A stretch of DNA of 64,000 bases, taken from Artemisia argyi (taxonomy: Eukaryota > Streptophyta > Magnoliopsida > Asterales > Asteraceae). The notes beneath the pieces were generated by a model that made no database searches, had not been told where the DNA came from, and worked only from the letters and a program-made list of their open reading frames with translations. The DNA is taken from NCBI GenBank assembly GCA_030686995.1, contig CM060696.1:117911449-117975448 (forward strand). Direction: 5' to 3'. Numbering within the stretch: position 1 is the first letter of the stretch; every line of letters begins with the position of its first letter. Both the position numbers and the translations under genes were made by a program. Below are positions 35,384 to 47,545 of the stretch, piece by piece.

Positions 35384-38300
35384 TCAATATTCTTTCTTCC
35401 CGAAATTCTTGCACCATATCTGTGAAGGAACAGGGTGAACTGGCATATGTGGTCGTTGCTGCAGTAGAGATACACAAAGCAGCATCAGTAAGTATACAAA
35501 AACTAGATGAGAGCAGGATGAACTATCTATAGCACCAATGGAATCCTAAGCATGAAAACATTTAGTCGCTTCATAAGCATAAGGATGGTGTTTGATTGAG
35601 ATTTATGTAAACTATATGTCAGCAAAAGCTATCAGCAGTTAAGAAAAGACACCAAAGCAAACAATACAACACAACCAAGAAAAAGGAAACAAAAACGTCC
35701 ATACAAGAAGCAAGTCAATTTCATTAATATATGATCTTTCTTCAAAGCAATACAATATCAAGCGTTAAGAGAGGGCCAGATTCCTGAAGCATCAAGGCTA
35801 CTAGTGTTTCCAAAGAGTAGGCCATTTGGGAACCCTACGATCTTCTGATCAGAAAAAAAGTAACAATACAAAAGTTGCCTGCTCAGTTACACAAACCACA
35901 TGCAGCAGACAGAACAGAAGTCAGCATCTGGGCATAACACTACGAACCTAGAGGGCCAACCGCACCTAAATGGTTGGTCATGATAATGTGACAATGACAA
36001 GAGCCAATTAAGATTGTATTAGACGTACAAAGATAACAGATCACACGGAGTGAAATGAAAGACATGAACCTGGAATGGCCTTCCAAGTTGAAATTCTTGT
36101 CATTAGGAATTTTCATTAATCGTTACCCATATCAAGTTAAAGTATTTACTGAAAGCTATCCAATGCACTTACTCAATTTTCAAGAAACTATTAAACTCAA
36201 GTTGATCACCTTTCCTAAAGGGCATATAACTCATATGGAGTAGCACATATAGACCTTCCTTATGTAACATTAGGAGTGTTTGGAATTGAGGAGTGTGACT
36301 TTGAATGAACTATTGCTACTTGAAAAATGGGTATAAACTAATATTACATTTAACGAGTCTAAAATCAGAGTCATACACACAATCAGTTGAGTTTCCATGT
36401 CTTACACAACTACAATTTCTTACCTCCTCAAATCAGAATATTTTCACTATAAATAAAAACAACAGCTTTAGAATCAGTTTTTAATAAATACTCCGTAGTA
36501 AAAAGTCAAAAATAAATTATACACGCTTCCAAAAACCCACTAAAACTGTACAGTTCTAAAGTATATAATACTAATCCACTTACAAAAATAAATCGTTTCC
36601 TGGTCTTCTAAGGGACAACCACGGATTTGGTTATGATTTATGTAAAGAAACTATAAGTCGTCCATTAAACAAATGCTCTTGGCATGTAGGAAGCTGTCTA
36701 CTGAAATTAGAAAAAGATCGGAAGACCACAGCATACCAAATAACAGAACCAAGAAAAAGATGTCAACGAACGAAGAAAGAAAAATGTCCTTACAAGAAAC
36801 AAGTCAGACTTCATTACTGCTTGATAGAAAATACCAAATATATGGTCTCTCTATCGAATATATAAGATCAAGTATAAGGATCGATATCCTGAACTCTTGA
36901 AGGGCAATGCAAGTGTCTGCTCAGTTACACAAACCACATGTTGCAGACATGGAAATGAAGTCGGGATCTAGGGGAAAGTGTGGATTAAACATACAAAAGG
37001 TTAACCTAGAGCGCAGAAAATGAACTTTGAATTAACAGTAATTCAAAGCTGATTCCTATTTGTCACGGGTTTCCTCTAATGGCCAGTCACTGCAAGTTTT
37101 TCAAATGTTGACTACAAAAATGGAAAGCTATGAGTTGCAGTGTAGCACCTATGGATTATCGTTACATGTGACCGGAAACCTATATGAGCATTCCAGTACA
37201 ATATTAGATGTTTGGATATGCAGTTTTAAAGTGATTCGCGTGGCTTGAAATTTAGTATCAGCCGGATAAGTCTCCATCATCTCAAAGCATACTTTACACG
37301 CTATCAAATAAGGGTTTAATATACAATAAGCATGTACTTTTCAAAATGCTACATTATGGTACATCAGTACATGTACCTAAAGTATTACTCACCTTGGTTT
37401 AAAATTGCGCGCATCGTTGCGCTCGCATCACGCATCAGAGTGATGCGTTTGAAAAAACGCAACGCGAAACCTGATGCGAGGTTGTTCTAGGATGCGGCCT
37501 AATGCGGACGCATCACATCGCAACAGTGTATTGCTCGCATCGGACGCAATGGATGCATCACTGCGCAACAGTTTTAATTTGGACTTTTATAGTTTAAGTT
37601 GACTTTTTGTTTCTGGTCAAACCATTAAGTTCACATATTTGGTGTTATAACGTTAAGTAATATCATTATGCACGTCACTTATTCCATATTTAATCATTTA
37701 CTTGTAGAGTAAATTAAGTAGAAATATTATATATTTTTTATTTATTACCTATCGCCGCGCGTCCGTGATGCGCTCGCAACCGCATCGCGCATCACGCATC
37801 GGTCTTTTGGACCTTGAGCGCAACGGATCGCCGCACGCAATTTAAAACCAAGTTACTCACTTATACCTAACTTGTTTTTTTGTACTAATATGCCCGTTTC
37901 GTAACCGGTGACACAAGACACCTGTAAGAAAAGCTACTTGTTCTCTTTCCAATTCTAAATTATTTTTCAACGACATGGCCACCAAGTATGAAGGTGGATT
38001 ATTTTACCAGTGGTGGGCGCATATTAGTACAAAATAACAAGTTGTGGTACCAGGCAAGTACACGTCTATTGTATAGCTTAAACCCATCAAGCAATGCCTT
38101 AGTCTGTTTTCTTACTTCACATCAGTTCCTAACCTCATTGTTAACGATTTAATCCATTAACTAGCAATGAACATTTCCCAAAGTTCCGTTTTGGTACATG
38201 AACTACAAAATGTCCCATAAAATGTCACAAACTTTCATAAAGTGTTCCAACACACACAATCTAGTAACTCGTCATACCACAAAATCTGACACGTTCCACG

Positions 38301-38772
38301 TGTCAATTTTTTACATCACAAACCCACAAAAATGTGCACATTGAAACACTTTACGAAAATTTGTAACATTTTACGAGACATTTTGTAGTTCACCCACCAA
38401 AACGAAACTTCGGAAAAAATTCATTATTGCTACTTAATATCCCAAACCCTTTATCAAACCTAACTACTTCAGCCCAAACAACAAAAACTAAGATAAACCC
38501 ATTTCCAAACACCCCATTAACAACACAAAACAAATCTAAAAAAAAGCAGATCTTGCAGATTAGAAGTATAAAAAAAGGGAAGGATAGACCTCAAGTTTAG
38601 CAGATGTCATGGCGATGGGGATACAAACAAGGAAGATACCAAACATAGCAAAAGCTGTGTTACGTTTCCAGTGTTTAGGACGGCAGTTGGGCCCACCAGT
38701 CATGGTCCATACTTTTGTCCTGAAGTCACCGTGGGCATCCGCGCCGTGATGATGGTCTCCTCCGCCACCCAT
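35384..38772 (-). CDS. Complex I small subunit, NDUFB4 (B15)-like, 2 exons
   Basis: Exon 1 is 38772-38590 and exon 2 is 35458-35384, joined in phase 0 over a 3131-bp intron, giving 85 aa. Exon 1 encodes a His/Gly-rich start, then TGGPNCRPKHWKRNTA and one hydrophobic segment (about residues 39-57). Exon 2 encodes QRPHMPVHPVPSQIWCKNFG before the stop. I recall this pattern from the short plant mitochondrial complex I protein listed as B15/NDUFB4. It would be a single-pass inner-membrane accessory subunit of NADH dehydrogenase. The family is clear from the conserved second exon, though the exact subunit name is from memory. No separate presequence is seen. The large intron holds MITEs. Confidence 0.7.
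35641..37010. repeat. Diverged direct duplication inside the complex I gene intron
   Basis: Two segments (about 35641-35960 and 36690-37010) share the same order of phrases: ACCAAGAAAAAG, GTCC.TACAAGAA.CAAGTCA, and CTGCTCAGTTACACAAACCACATG (split here by mismatches only outside the core). They lie about 1.04 kb apart with diverged sequence between. Confidence 0.55.
37393..37852. mobile_element. hAT-type MITE, GC-rich, 460 bp
   Basis: It is flanked by exact 8-bp duplications TTACTCAC (37385-37392 and 37853-37860). The inverted ends are CTTGGTTTAAAATTGCG and CTTGGTTTTAAATTGCG. The subterminal arms are packed with GCATC/GATGC and CGC motifs, unlike the AT-rich intron around it. No coding frame is seen. 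The 8-bp duplication supports the hAT superfamily. Confidence 0.8.
38174..38420. mobile_element. Foldback-type MITE with about 75-bp arms
   Basis: The left arm (38174-38250) and the reverse complement of the right arm (38350-38420) share TTCCGAAGTTTCGTTTTGG-like ends, GAACTACAAAATGTC, and TAAAATGT.ACAAA.TTTC.TAAAGTGTT. No convincing target duplication was found. It lies near the 5' end of the complex I gene intron. Confidence 0.65.
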
Positions 38773-38985
38773 TTCTGCTTTCTAGTAATAAGTCAACTGG
38801 GTTTTGTTTTTGAGGAAATGGGGAAAATGTTTTGTTTTGTTTTGTTTTTGTTGGTGGGTGCCCTATTTGGGAAGGGGATATCACCACTTTATTACTAGTC
38901 ACTTTTTTTAGTTTGTTTTTCCAAATTTACAATCAACTTATTTAAGTTTCAAATGTAAAAATAGAGAAATGCTACATTTAAAAAA
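38773..38985 (-). promoter_or_regulatory. Upstream region of the complex I subunit gene
   Basis: About 210 bp between the start codon and a MITE. It holds a TTTTG-rich run (minus strand AAAAC) and a GGGCACC phrase. No distinct TATA box was identified. Confidence 0.3.
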
Positions 38986-39244
38986 GGGTTTTGTTAACCA
39001 ATGCTTACTCGCAGAGATTAGTGTATAATAAATGAACACAAACTTTCCTGATTAATATAAAAATACATTAAATTGCGGTTTATTTGAGTGAAAATCAAGT
39101 TGAAATATAGTAATTTATAGTTTATTTAATGTGCATTTAATGTGCATTTAATGCATATTTAATGTAATTTTGTGTTAATCAGGAAAGTTTGTGTTCATTT
39201 ATTAGACACTAACCTCTGCCCAGTGGACATTGTTAGCGAAACCC
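38986..39244. mobile_element. MULE-type MITE, 259 bp, about 70-bp terminal inverted repeats
   Basis: The ends begin GGGTTTTGTTAAC and, as reverse complement, GGGTTTCGCTAAC. The arms continue through AATAAATGAACACAAACTTT. Flanks are TTTAAAAAA and TTTAAAAAG, a 9-bp duplication with one mismatch. It is related to the element at 57590-57824. Confidence 0.75.
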
Positions 39245-39497
39245 TTTAAAAAGTTTATAAAATGTGAAAGGTAAAAATTGAAAGAAATAGAGATTATGAT
39301 GCAATTCTTGTTGATATAATTTTGTAAAATCTTTGTGGATATAGCATTGCTTGTAAAATTAATGTTGACATTTATTTTTCAAATTACTTCAAATTAACTT
39401 TTTACTGCTCCTGCAGGCTCAAATTAGTAGTCTACATTTTTTTCTATCAAGATATAACAATTTAATTTTCCTTTACTAAAAATAGGTAAAAAAAAAA
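39245..39497. other. Spacer, AT-rich
   Basis: No gene or repeat was recognised between the MITE and the short tandem repeats. Confidence 0.5.
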
Positions 39498-39686
39498 GTT
39501 TAATCAAGTTTATCAAATTGCCCTTGTTTGAAATTATTATTACAAACTTTAAAGAAAACCCCAAATCTATTAGTTAACAATAAAATTGTCATTCTAGTAA
39601 TTTGCCCTTGTTTAATCAAGTTTATCAAATTGCCCTTGTTTAATCAAGTTTATCAAAAAGTTTAATCAAGTTTATCAAATTGCCCT
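39498..39686. repeat. Short tandem repeats next to element B
   Basis: The unit TTTAATCAAGTTTATCAAA, mostly followed by TTGCCCTTG, occurs four times (about 39499, 39611, 39639 and 39661). The last copy runs directly into the left LTR of element B. Confidence 0.75.
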
Positions 39687-42600
39687 TGTGTGTATTAATT
39701 TACACACCTTTTATAAGACCAAAACCGGACCAAAATGACCAAAAACAGACTTTAAATGCCAAAAATATGTTGTTTTTGTGTTTATAATTGTGCAGGTACG
39801 TATATAAGAGAATTGGACGAAAAATCAATGAGAAAACAACAACACGAGCACGGGAATGGAAAAAGGTTCAAAAGCCGAGGCCGAGGATGCTTTTAGGATC
39901 ACATTCGAGCTCAAGTTGTCAATACAAGTCCTTGAAGATTCAGAAGATGTCATATTTAGCCCTTGGTAGTATTTTTCAAGTTAACAAAAATGGTCCTTGG
40001 AGTTTATCATTTTACAAATAAAATCCTTGAACTTCACCAAAACCAAAAATTACCTAAACTCATTTAACCCTAAAACCTTAACAAATAAAACCCAATCCAT
40101 AAACAAGCGACACCATAACCCCTGGCCCAACATCCTTTTACAACTTACCCAACCCATTTCCCTTGTATTTAACCAAACCCGGATCCCAAATAAAACCCGT
40201 AACCCTTCCCATATACCCCGGTCAACCCACCATAAAACCCAGTCAAACTAGTAATAAAAATTCCCCTTTTCCCTTTTAACCCACCACCCAAATTCACCCC
40301 CAAATTACCAATTCACTATTCACCAAACCCTAGTTACTATTCCGTTCAAATTACAGCGAGTAAGGGCACGTTTGTACTTTTCATACTTTTCTAGAAGACC
40401 TGACATACGTGTCAGAGATGTGACAGCAAGGGAATGACACATGGAGGGTTCTGATTGGTTAAGCCACCTCACCAAAGCAATTCAGGGATTCTGATTGGAT
40501 GGGATTATCACAAGGGATCAAATATTGGATATTCACAGAAGATGCCTTTTCTAGATGCTTCGAATTACCTCCTGAGCTCAGCTATATAAGGAGCCTCACT
40601 CCTCACAATTGAGGGTTGTTAGTCATAGGAGTAGGAGTAGTGTAGTCTAGTAGATTTTAGTTTAATGGTAAGATTTAGCTTATTGTAGCCTTTTCAGCTT
40701 TCAAATTGTACTCATTTCAAGTTTTCTTCAATAAAAGTTTAGTTTTCATTTTAATTCTTAGCAATTTAATGTTCCAAATCTATTTCTAATCTTCATTTAC
40801 ATGTTTTAATAGGCTCATTCAAGCTTGATAATAGCTTGTAGTGAGTATTGCTACAATATTTCTGCTTAATTTTGTTTTAGTGAAACTGGTCAACAAAAGT
40901 CAATGGTGACTTGTGATGATGATTTTGGGGATTACTGGTGTTAGATGAATGAATTATGGTATTATGTAAGCCTATCTAAAGATAGGCTTTGGATCAATGG
41001 CAACCTCTGTTTAGCTGAGGTTTCCATTGTAAGTTTTCAATTTCCATTTTCACTTTAGAATGCATTTTATAATTTGATTAGTGTAGATCAGTATTATTTG
41101 CTTGATTGTTTGATATACCTGTTTACTTTAATCATTTGTTAGTATAAATGATGATCTGTAGTAGTTAAATAGTTGTTTAATCATGTTTCACATCATTTTT
41201 AGTTAACTGCCATCATAATATCATATCTGCATTTATGAGAATTAGTTATTAATAATTTGTTTACACTGTTGTTTTAGCTTAAATATCTGTTTAGAAATGT
41301 GTTTTGATTATTTGTTTGGTAACTTGTAGCATTAGTTAGTTATTCATAGTGTTAACTGCATTTCATAGCTTGATTACTGTTTGATTCTGCAATTTGTGTA
41401 TAGAGGTGTTTGTTGTTAGCATTTTCTGTTTAATTGATCTTTAAATCATATTAGTGTGTTCGATTGATCAATAGGTAGGAGTAGTTAAGCTAGGATCTAA
41501 ACTCTGTAGTGTTAATCTACAAGTTCAGGGTGTTTGGTTCTGCTAATTACGTGATGTTCTAGTTGTTATTTTGTTGTCATCTCTGCACTAGTAGTCTCTT
41601 ATAGGTTAAGATAGATCATATATGGATTAACATTAGTAGGTGTAACAATAAAGTCAAAATTTGCTTAATGTCTCATTACTGTTTAGTGATAGAGTTAACT
41701 GTTTAAATCTGTTAGATCACTAAGTGGTTTTAGTGTTATTGATTGTTGAGTTTGGATTTAAAAGTATTCATTAGACATCTAGGATAAATTTTGATTTACT
41801 AAATGTGGATTTGGTCAAAGTTCTTGTGTAATACTAAAGTCAATGTTCTGCAATAATAAGCTTGCATATATGATTTTCCACCACTGTTCTAGGCTTCAAT
41901 TAGGATAGCAATTGGTTGGTAATGATAGGCCTTTTAGGATTTCTAGGTTCTCAGCCATGTAGTGTAGCTTTTGCCCTCATAATACTTTGTTCAGAGCTTA
42001 ATTGGATTGCTTATTGTACCTGTTAAGTAGGGCTGCTCATAACTCTTTTCTGTCTTGAACTGTTACTGCATTATCTGATTTCCCAACTTAATTTGTTATT
42101 TGTGCCTGTTATTCTGAGTTGTTTTGAGCTTATTTGAGTATATTAATCTTTACCTGATCTTGTTGTTGTACTAAGTGCTTATTAGCTTAATTTTGCACTT
42201 ATTCCATACTGCTTATTGCTCCATTTTAGTGTTCTGGTGTGGTTTTTAGATTGTTTTCAGTTTGTTAGAACTTATTTAAGTACCTTATACATTTTGTAAA
42301 AGTTTTAGGCATTTTGGGAATAAGTGCTTATTAATAAGCACTTATTCACAACTGCTTATTGCCCAAAAAGCACTTTTCAGCTTAATTTTCTATTTTTTTT
42401 TTAATTTTCTTAGATTTCAAATATTGTTTGAGAATTCTCATAAAAATTTCAGAATTTTCTCACTCATTTACTATTTCTTTTCATTTTTAAATAGTTTTTA
42501 GAATATTAAATCAATTTCAATTATTAAATCACAAAAAGACAAAAATAGTTTCTGATTTTTTTTAAAAAATTCATTTTCAGTTTATTAAGATTTTTAGAAA

Positions 42601-43095
42601 ATAAATTTGTAGAATAAATTTTTCATCTTCTAACTAGTTTGATTTTCTTTTATTAAATAAAAATACTAAAATAGTTTTTAATTCATATTAAATAAATAAA
42701 AAGCCAAAATAATATTTTTCTTTTTCCTAAAATTTTCTTTATTCATTTTAAAGTTTTAAAAATTTCATTTGAGCCCGTAGGTTTACTCTAGCTTAAAATT
42801 CACTTTTTATTTTGTTACATAGACGTTATTTTTAGTTTACGTTACGTTTTTGACGTTTATGCTTTATGTGTTTGTACTTTGTGTATAATTACTTATTTTT
42901 TATCACATTTTCATATTAATAGTTTTAGAATTCAAATATTTTCTCTTTTCATTTTTTTACAACACGGTTTGCACAAATCGAAATTCTTTGATTCCATTCA
43001 CCTTCGTACGGATACGAATCGGATGATCCGTATTTCTTGCGGATCTCCTCGATACTATACTCATATATATAATATAATTGATTTTGACACAATCA
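39687..43095 (+). repeat. 5' LTR of element B
   Basis: It starts TGTGTGTATTAATTTACACA (itself a short palindrome) and ends TTTTGACACAATCA. A TATA box lies at 40583-40589 and AATAAA at 40730-40735. R therefore starts near 40610, leaving a very long U5 of more than 2 kb. The small frames in U3 (39788-40251) recur in the other LTR and are not called as genes. Confidence 0.85.
40583..40589 (+). promoter_or_regulatory. TATA box of element B LTR
   Basis: TATATAAG follows GAGCTCAGC, and AATAAA occurs about 145 bp later. The same arrangement is found in the 3' LTR near 48441. Confidence 0.7.
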
Positions 43096-43100
43096 ATTTT

Positions 43101-43118
43101 TGGCGCCGCTGCCGAGGA
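43101..43118 (+). other. Primer binding site of element B
   Basis: TGGCGCCGCTGCCGAGGA lies 5 nt after the LTR. It resembles the tRNA-Asp-type PBS of Athila-like elements, with small mismatches. Confidence 0.7.
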
Positions 43119-43787
43119 AGTGTGTTAAGAGTTTTTGATTCGCGTTTATTGATTTGTGTTTTGAAAAACCTTCCCCGTAAATATATCATTATGTGAATAT
43201 TAAAAAAAAAAAAAAAAAAAAAAAATCTTTTTCAAAATATCTTTTGTTTTTCTTCTATCCTTATTTGTTTTCCATTTTTCTAAATATAAAATCCAAAAAT
43301 ATTTTCTTTTTCTATAAAAATATAAAAATTAAAAAATCAAAAAACAATTTTCCTAAAGTGTTTTCAAAAATTCAAAAAGAAAGTTATAGCCTAGACTTCC
43401 TCGTGGAAGAGGGGGCGTTGTAAACCAAATAAGCTTACCAACATAAGAACACGTGAAATTAATTGTTAATTGGATTACTTTGATTCTACAACCGAATAAG
43501 CGGGAAAATTATTCTTTCTCGTCTCATCGCGAGTAGTTTTGAAGGAAACAATTACAATTAACGTAACGGTTAAAAAAAAGAAAAACGTTTGTGATTTGTT
43601 TTTCAATATATAATAAAAATCCAAAAATATTTTTCTTTTTCATATTTGATTTTCACTTTTATTTTGATTTGTTTTTATGATACGAAAAACCAAAAATAAT
43701 ATTTTTATCCTCTTATCGTTTGATTCTTCTTCTTTAATCCTCTAAACCGATAATTCTTTTTCTTTCTCCCTCTTATGTTTAATTCTT
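43119..43787 (+). other. Leader of element B
   Basis: Untranslated leader with a 25-A tract at 43202-43226 and AT-rich low-complexity sequence. No coding frame is supported. Confidence 0.6.
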
Positions 43788-45500
43788 ATGGCGGATATGC
43801 AAAGTATGGAGGAATTACTACGAATACCTGTACGTTTTGAAAAGGCCATCGTTATTCCACCAATTCTTGCAGATGAATATCAAATAAACATCGAGTTACT
43901 TAAGTTCATAAATCCTTTCTTTGGTTTTGAAAACGATGATCCTTATTCCCACATCAGCAGATTTTATCTAATAACTGAAACTTTCAAAATAAATCAAGTG
44001 CCTGATGATGTGGTGAAGTTAATATCGTTCCCATTAACACTTAAAGGAGCAGCCAAAAGACGGCTTGATTATGAACCTCCTAATTCAATCACCACTTGGG
44101 ATGATTTAGCGTCAAAGTTTGTGAATCGATTTTATCCTCATTCCAAAACAATTGAGCTCAGAAAAGAAATAATTAATTTTCAACAACGTTTTGATGAGAC
44201 TTTTGCCGAGGCTTGGGAGAGATTTAAAGATTTAATGAGAAAACGCCCACATCACGGTTTTTCGGAAGTACACCTAGTCGATACGTTCTATAATTCTCTG
44301 ACACAATCCGATCAAGATTCACTTAATACTGCCGCCGGTGGCAATATTATGACTCGTACGCCGAAAGATGTGTTGACTATCATAGAGAACAAATCGAGGG
44401 TTCCCATTTCCCGAAACAAACCGTGGCTACCAGAGCCCGTGCAAGCCGTCAACCCAAGTCGCGATACTTATGGTGATTCATATTCTTATTTCGAGTGTCC
44501 AGCCGCCGGTGGCTACACTCAAGAGAACGTTTATGCTAATACTTACCAACCGCAAAGAAACAAAAATCTTTTTAGCTATCGTTCTGGACCACCCGGTTTC
44601 AACCTTAAACCTATCCCTAACCGTGGTGGTGTTGCTTATACCGGACCTACGATTCCTACTACGTATTATTCTCTTCCTAAAGTAGTGGAACGTGAAACCG
44701 AGGTGACAAAGGACACGGTATTTCCTACTGATAAGGGAAGTACCGAAAACGTCCAACCTTTGGTTGTCCAAGTTTCTAAGCTCGAAGTTAATCCTGAGAT
44801 CAATCCATTCATCAAGGAATCTTCAGATTTTTCCAAAATGGACAAGGAAGTCGATTTCAATCCTCTTGAGGATATTGATGACCTTGTCCCGATAAGATCA
44901 TCTAAGAAACCTTTTGATTCGATTCCAGAAAACTTCAATATGACTATCACGAATCCTTTGTTTGATTTCGAATATGAGTTTACTCTTAACTCAGATAATC
45001 CTATCTTTGATATTCAGAACGAGGAAAGTGATGAGTCTACAATGGACGAGGTGCAAGTTTATAGCTCACAAAGTACCGCACATGTCCCACCACCGAAAGA
45101 CGTACTTCATAAGAATAATTATCTTCTTGAGGAGTTCGCCGATGAACTCATTCATATCATATCTCCACCGGAGTATGATCATTTTGAGGAAGATCCTGAC
45201 CCAGGAGGAGGAGCACTCTATCATAAGAGTTTGATTATTGAAGAAACAACCCCAACCCTCCCTCCCGAGGTGTTTGTTGAAAAGAGCTTTAACGAGAATA
45301 TTCAAATCAAAGAAATTAAGAAATTTGCTTTCGAGGATGAAGAATGGATCTTCATTCTTATCAAAATCTTTCTACCCTTTTTCACATTTAATTTGATTTC
45401 TCCTCTTCTTCACTCCACTGGGAGTGAGGATACCGTCTTTGACCCTGGCATCTCTGTTTTTCGTGCCGGTTGTCCGCTCCAATTGCTCCCCCAAGATTAA
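43788..45500 (+). CDS. Retrotransposon Gag (Athila-like), 570 aa
   Basis: One open frame. Residues about 45-200 fit the plant retrotransposon gag domain: FFGFENDDPYSHISRF, TWDDLASKF, LRKEI.NFQQ, EAWERFKDLMR, and an AAGGN motif after the FYNSL segment. Gag would form the particle that packages element RNA in the cytoplasm. The region after the domain (about 220-250) ends in YFECPAAGG but lacks the Cys pairs I would expect for a zinc knuckle. The rest is acidic and low in known motifs. It is the only protein gene in the element, and the frame ends well before the 3' LTR. The ATG at 43788 follows a long leader and starts a clear frame. Confidence 0.8.
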   Translation: MADMQSMEELLRIPVRFEKAIVIPPILADEYQINIELLKFINPFFGFENDDPYSHISRFYLITETFKINQVPDDVVKLISFPLTLKGAAKRRLDYEPPNSITTWDDLASKFVNRFYPHSKTIELRKEIINFQQRFDETFAEAWERFKDLMRKRPHHGFSEVHLVDTFYNSLTQSDQDSLNTAAGGNIMTRTPKDVLTIIENKSRVPISRNKPWLPEPVQAVNPSRDTYGDSYSYFECPAAGGYTQENVYANTYQPQRNKNLFSYRSGPPGFNLKPIPNRGGVAYTGPTIPTTYYSLPKVVERETEVTKDTVFPTDKGSTENVQPLVVQVSKLEVNPEINPFIKESSDFSKMDKEVDFNPLEDIDDLVPIRSSKKPFDSIPENFNMTITNPLFDFEYEFTLNSDNPIFDIQNEESDESTMDEVQVYSSQSTAHVPPPKDVLHKNNYLLEEFADELIHIISPPEYDHFEEDPDPGGGALYHKSLIIEETTPTLPPEVFVEKSFNENIQIKEIKKFAFEDEEWIFILIKIFLPFFTFNLISPLLHSTGSEDTVFDPGISVFRAGCPLQLLPQD

Positions 45501-47530
45501 TTAAATTCGGGGCGAGTCTAAGCTATACGACTCGTTAAAAAACAAGCGCTTCGTGGGAGGCACCCCATGCTTATCCTTTCATCTTCTTAAATTTCTTATT
45601 TCTAACCAAATGACATGAGGATGGCTACCTCTTCCATTTTATCGTGTTTCGTTGTTGTTTGTTTATGTCCAGGATTTGCCCGAATAATGAAGACTCCCGT
45701 GCTCGTTGTTTTGTCTCCACTCGAGTTTCATCATTCGTTGCTCATCCATATATATCCTAATCTTATCGACTAACATTTATCTTTTGGCATAATTAATAAA
45801 CGGCCTTAGATTTTTGTAGGAGAACCCTTACCTTTAAACATTGAGGACAATGTTTCGTTTTAGTCTGGGGGGTGATCTTTCGATCTGATTTTTGCCTTGC
45901 ACTTTGCTGTGAACTCTCGCAACTCCGTTTTTCCTTAAAAAAAATGAATGAAAATTTTAAAATTTTAAAAAATTTTGAAAAAAAAAAAAGAATGAAAAAG
46001 TCATGAAAAAAAACACAAAAAAATGAGAAAAATTGAAAAATTGTGCAAAAATATAATAAAGTTTGAATAAGTGTTTTGACACCTTGTTGACTTTCCAGCT
46101 GGCGAGAGTATGAATAAATATTTTGACTTGACCGGGCGTGTTGAGCCCTAGCTTGTTCCCTTAACCAATGATAATCACATAAGCTTGTGCTAGTCTTTTA
46201 CACCAGGAGCTAAAAAATGCGAATTCTTTCTTAAGAATCTGCAAGTTCCCGTACTTGACTTTATACATGTGCAGCTTAAAAGCTTTCGCTAGACTTTTAC
46301 ATAAGGAGCTAGAAAACGCGAATTCTTCTTCTAGAATTTGCAAGTTTCCGTATCTGACTTTATATATGCGTGGCTGATTATCGGCTAAGTATTCGCTGGT
46401 TTCATTACTTGGAATCTTAAATTGCGAAGAGCGAGAAATTATAGAGTTTATTTATAAGTTAGATGCTAAACGTGGAGTAGTGGTTCTCTTTAGAGCTCAT
46501 GAGAGGTACTTGTGGTTTTTTACTCCCACAAGAATGCACACCGATATATAATAGATGTTCTAGGTTAATTAGTTGTATTTAGTTTTGATAATATTTAGTT
46601 TCTTATTTTCTTAAAAAAATCTTTGCTTTAGAAGTTGGGTACATATCAAGGAACATAAAAAATAAAAGCAAAAATGAAAAAATCTAAAGTCAAAAGTTGA
46701 TTATGTATGTGGTTTTGGAGCTACCCGATAAGCTTTCATTGATGATGAAAAAAGTAAAGTAAGAAAAGTATGAAAAAAAATGAAAAAAAAAAAGTGAAAG
46801 TTGAAAGTTATGATGAATAAGAGTTTGAATGTAAATAAGTTGTTGGTACGTGAGGTGCATGTGAGTGATTCTGAATTGGACACATGAGGTACACATGTAG
46901 TACTCCGCAATTTATCGATGATATTGTATGTACCAAAATTCCTTGATGTGTCCGAATTTCTATTGCAGTGGTTCTTGAGAGAAAATGAAAAACTACTTAT
47001 CGTTTAAACTTAGGTGTCACTATCGGACTAAAAAGTATTAAAACGAGAAAATATGAAGCAATTCATTTCTCAACAAAAGTAAAATAATGAGATACAAAAA
47101 CTTACGACATGGGAGTAAGAAGTTTCCACAAGTAACTTTTATGAGTAGTGTTAGCATCTAACTTGTAGATAAGCTGTGATCTCGTTTGTACGCTTAGTTT
47201 GGGGGCTTGTGAAAAATCAAGGATGACGATTTTTATCCATATGGTCACTTTTCCATGAGAAGTGTTTCTACTCATTGACCCTAAAAATTATTGCAAAATA
47301 ATGAAAGTTCAACAAACCGTCACAAGTATGAAGTACGAAAAGTCCAAAAATAGAAGTGATAAGTCAAATAAAGAATAAATTTTGGAAAACGGAGCGTTTT
47401 CGGAAATAAATGATTCTATAACTTCTTTTGAACCTCCTTGCTACCTTTCAACGTTAGTAGGAAGAGTTATAAAATTATTTATACCAAAAGTGTGAATTGA
47501 TCACATTGCGTGAGGGCACGACAATACTTT
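45501..47530 (+). other. Noncoding 3' part of element B
   Basis: Two kb with no pol. It includes an AGTCTGGGGGGTG phrase near 45866, commonly seen in plant Ty3 3' regions, and poly-A-rich runs at 45935-46040 and 46740-46800. A 99-bp tandem duplication is listed separately. Confidence 0.6.
46183..46376. repeat. 99-bp tandem duplication in element B
   Basis: Copies start at 46183 and 46282. Both share CTAG.CTTTTACA, AGGAGCTA.AAAA.GCGAATTC, and CTTGACTTTATA-like ends, with about 80-85 percent identity by eye. Confidence 0.7.
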
Positions 47531-47545
47531 AGTCGGGGGGATTTT
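47531..47545 (+). other. Polypurine tract of element B
   Basis: AGTCGGGGGGATTTT directly precedes the 3' LTR start at 47546. Confidence 0.65.

Noticed and set aside
38671..38898. 75-aa plus-strand frame over the complex I subunit start
   Set aside because: It is antisense to exon 1, whose protein pattern is continued by a matching exon 2.
39788..40251. Frames in U3 of element B, repeated at 47647-48110
   Set aside because: They lie in the LTR promoter region and are repeated only because the LTR is. Composition is low-complexity and no domain is seen.
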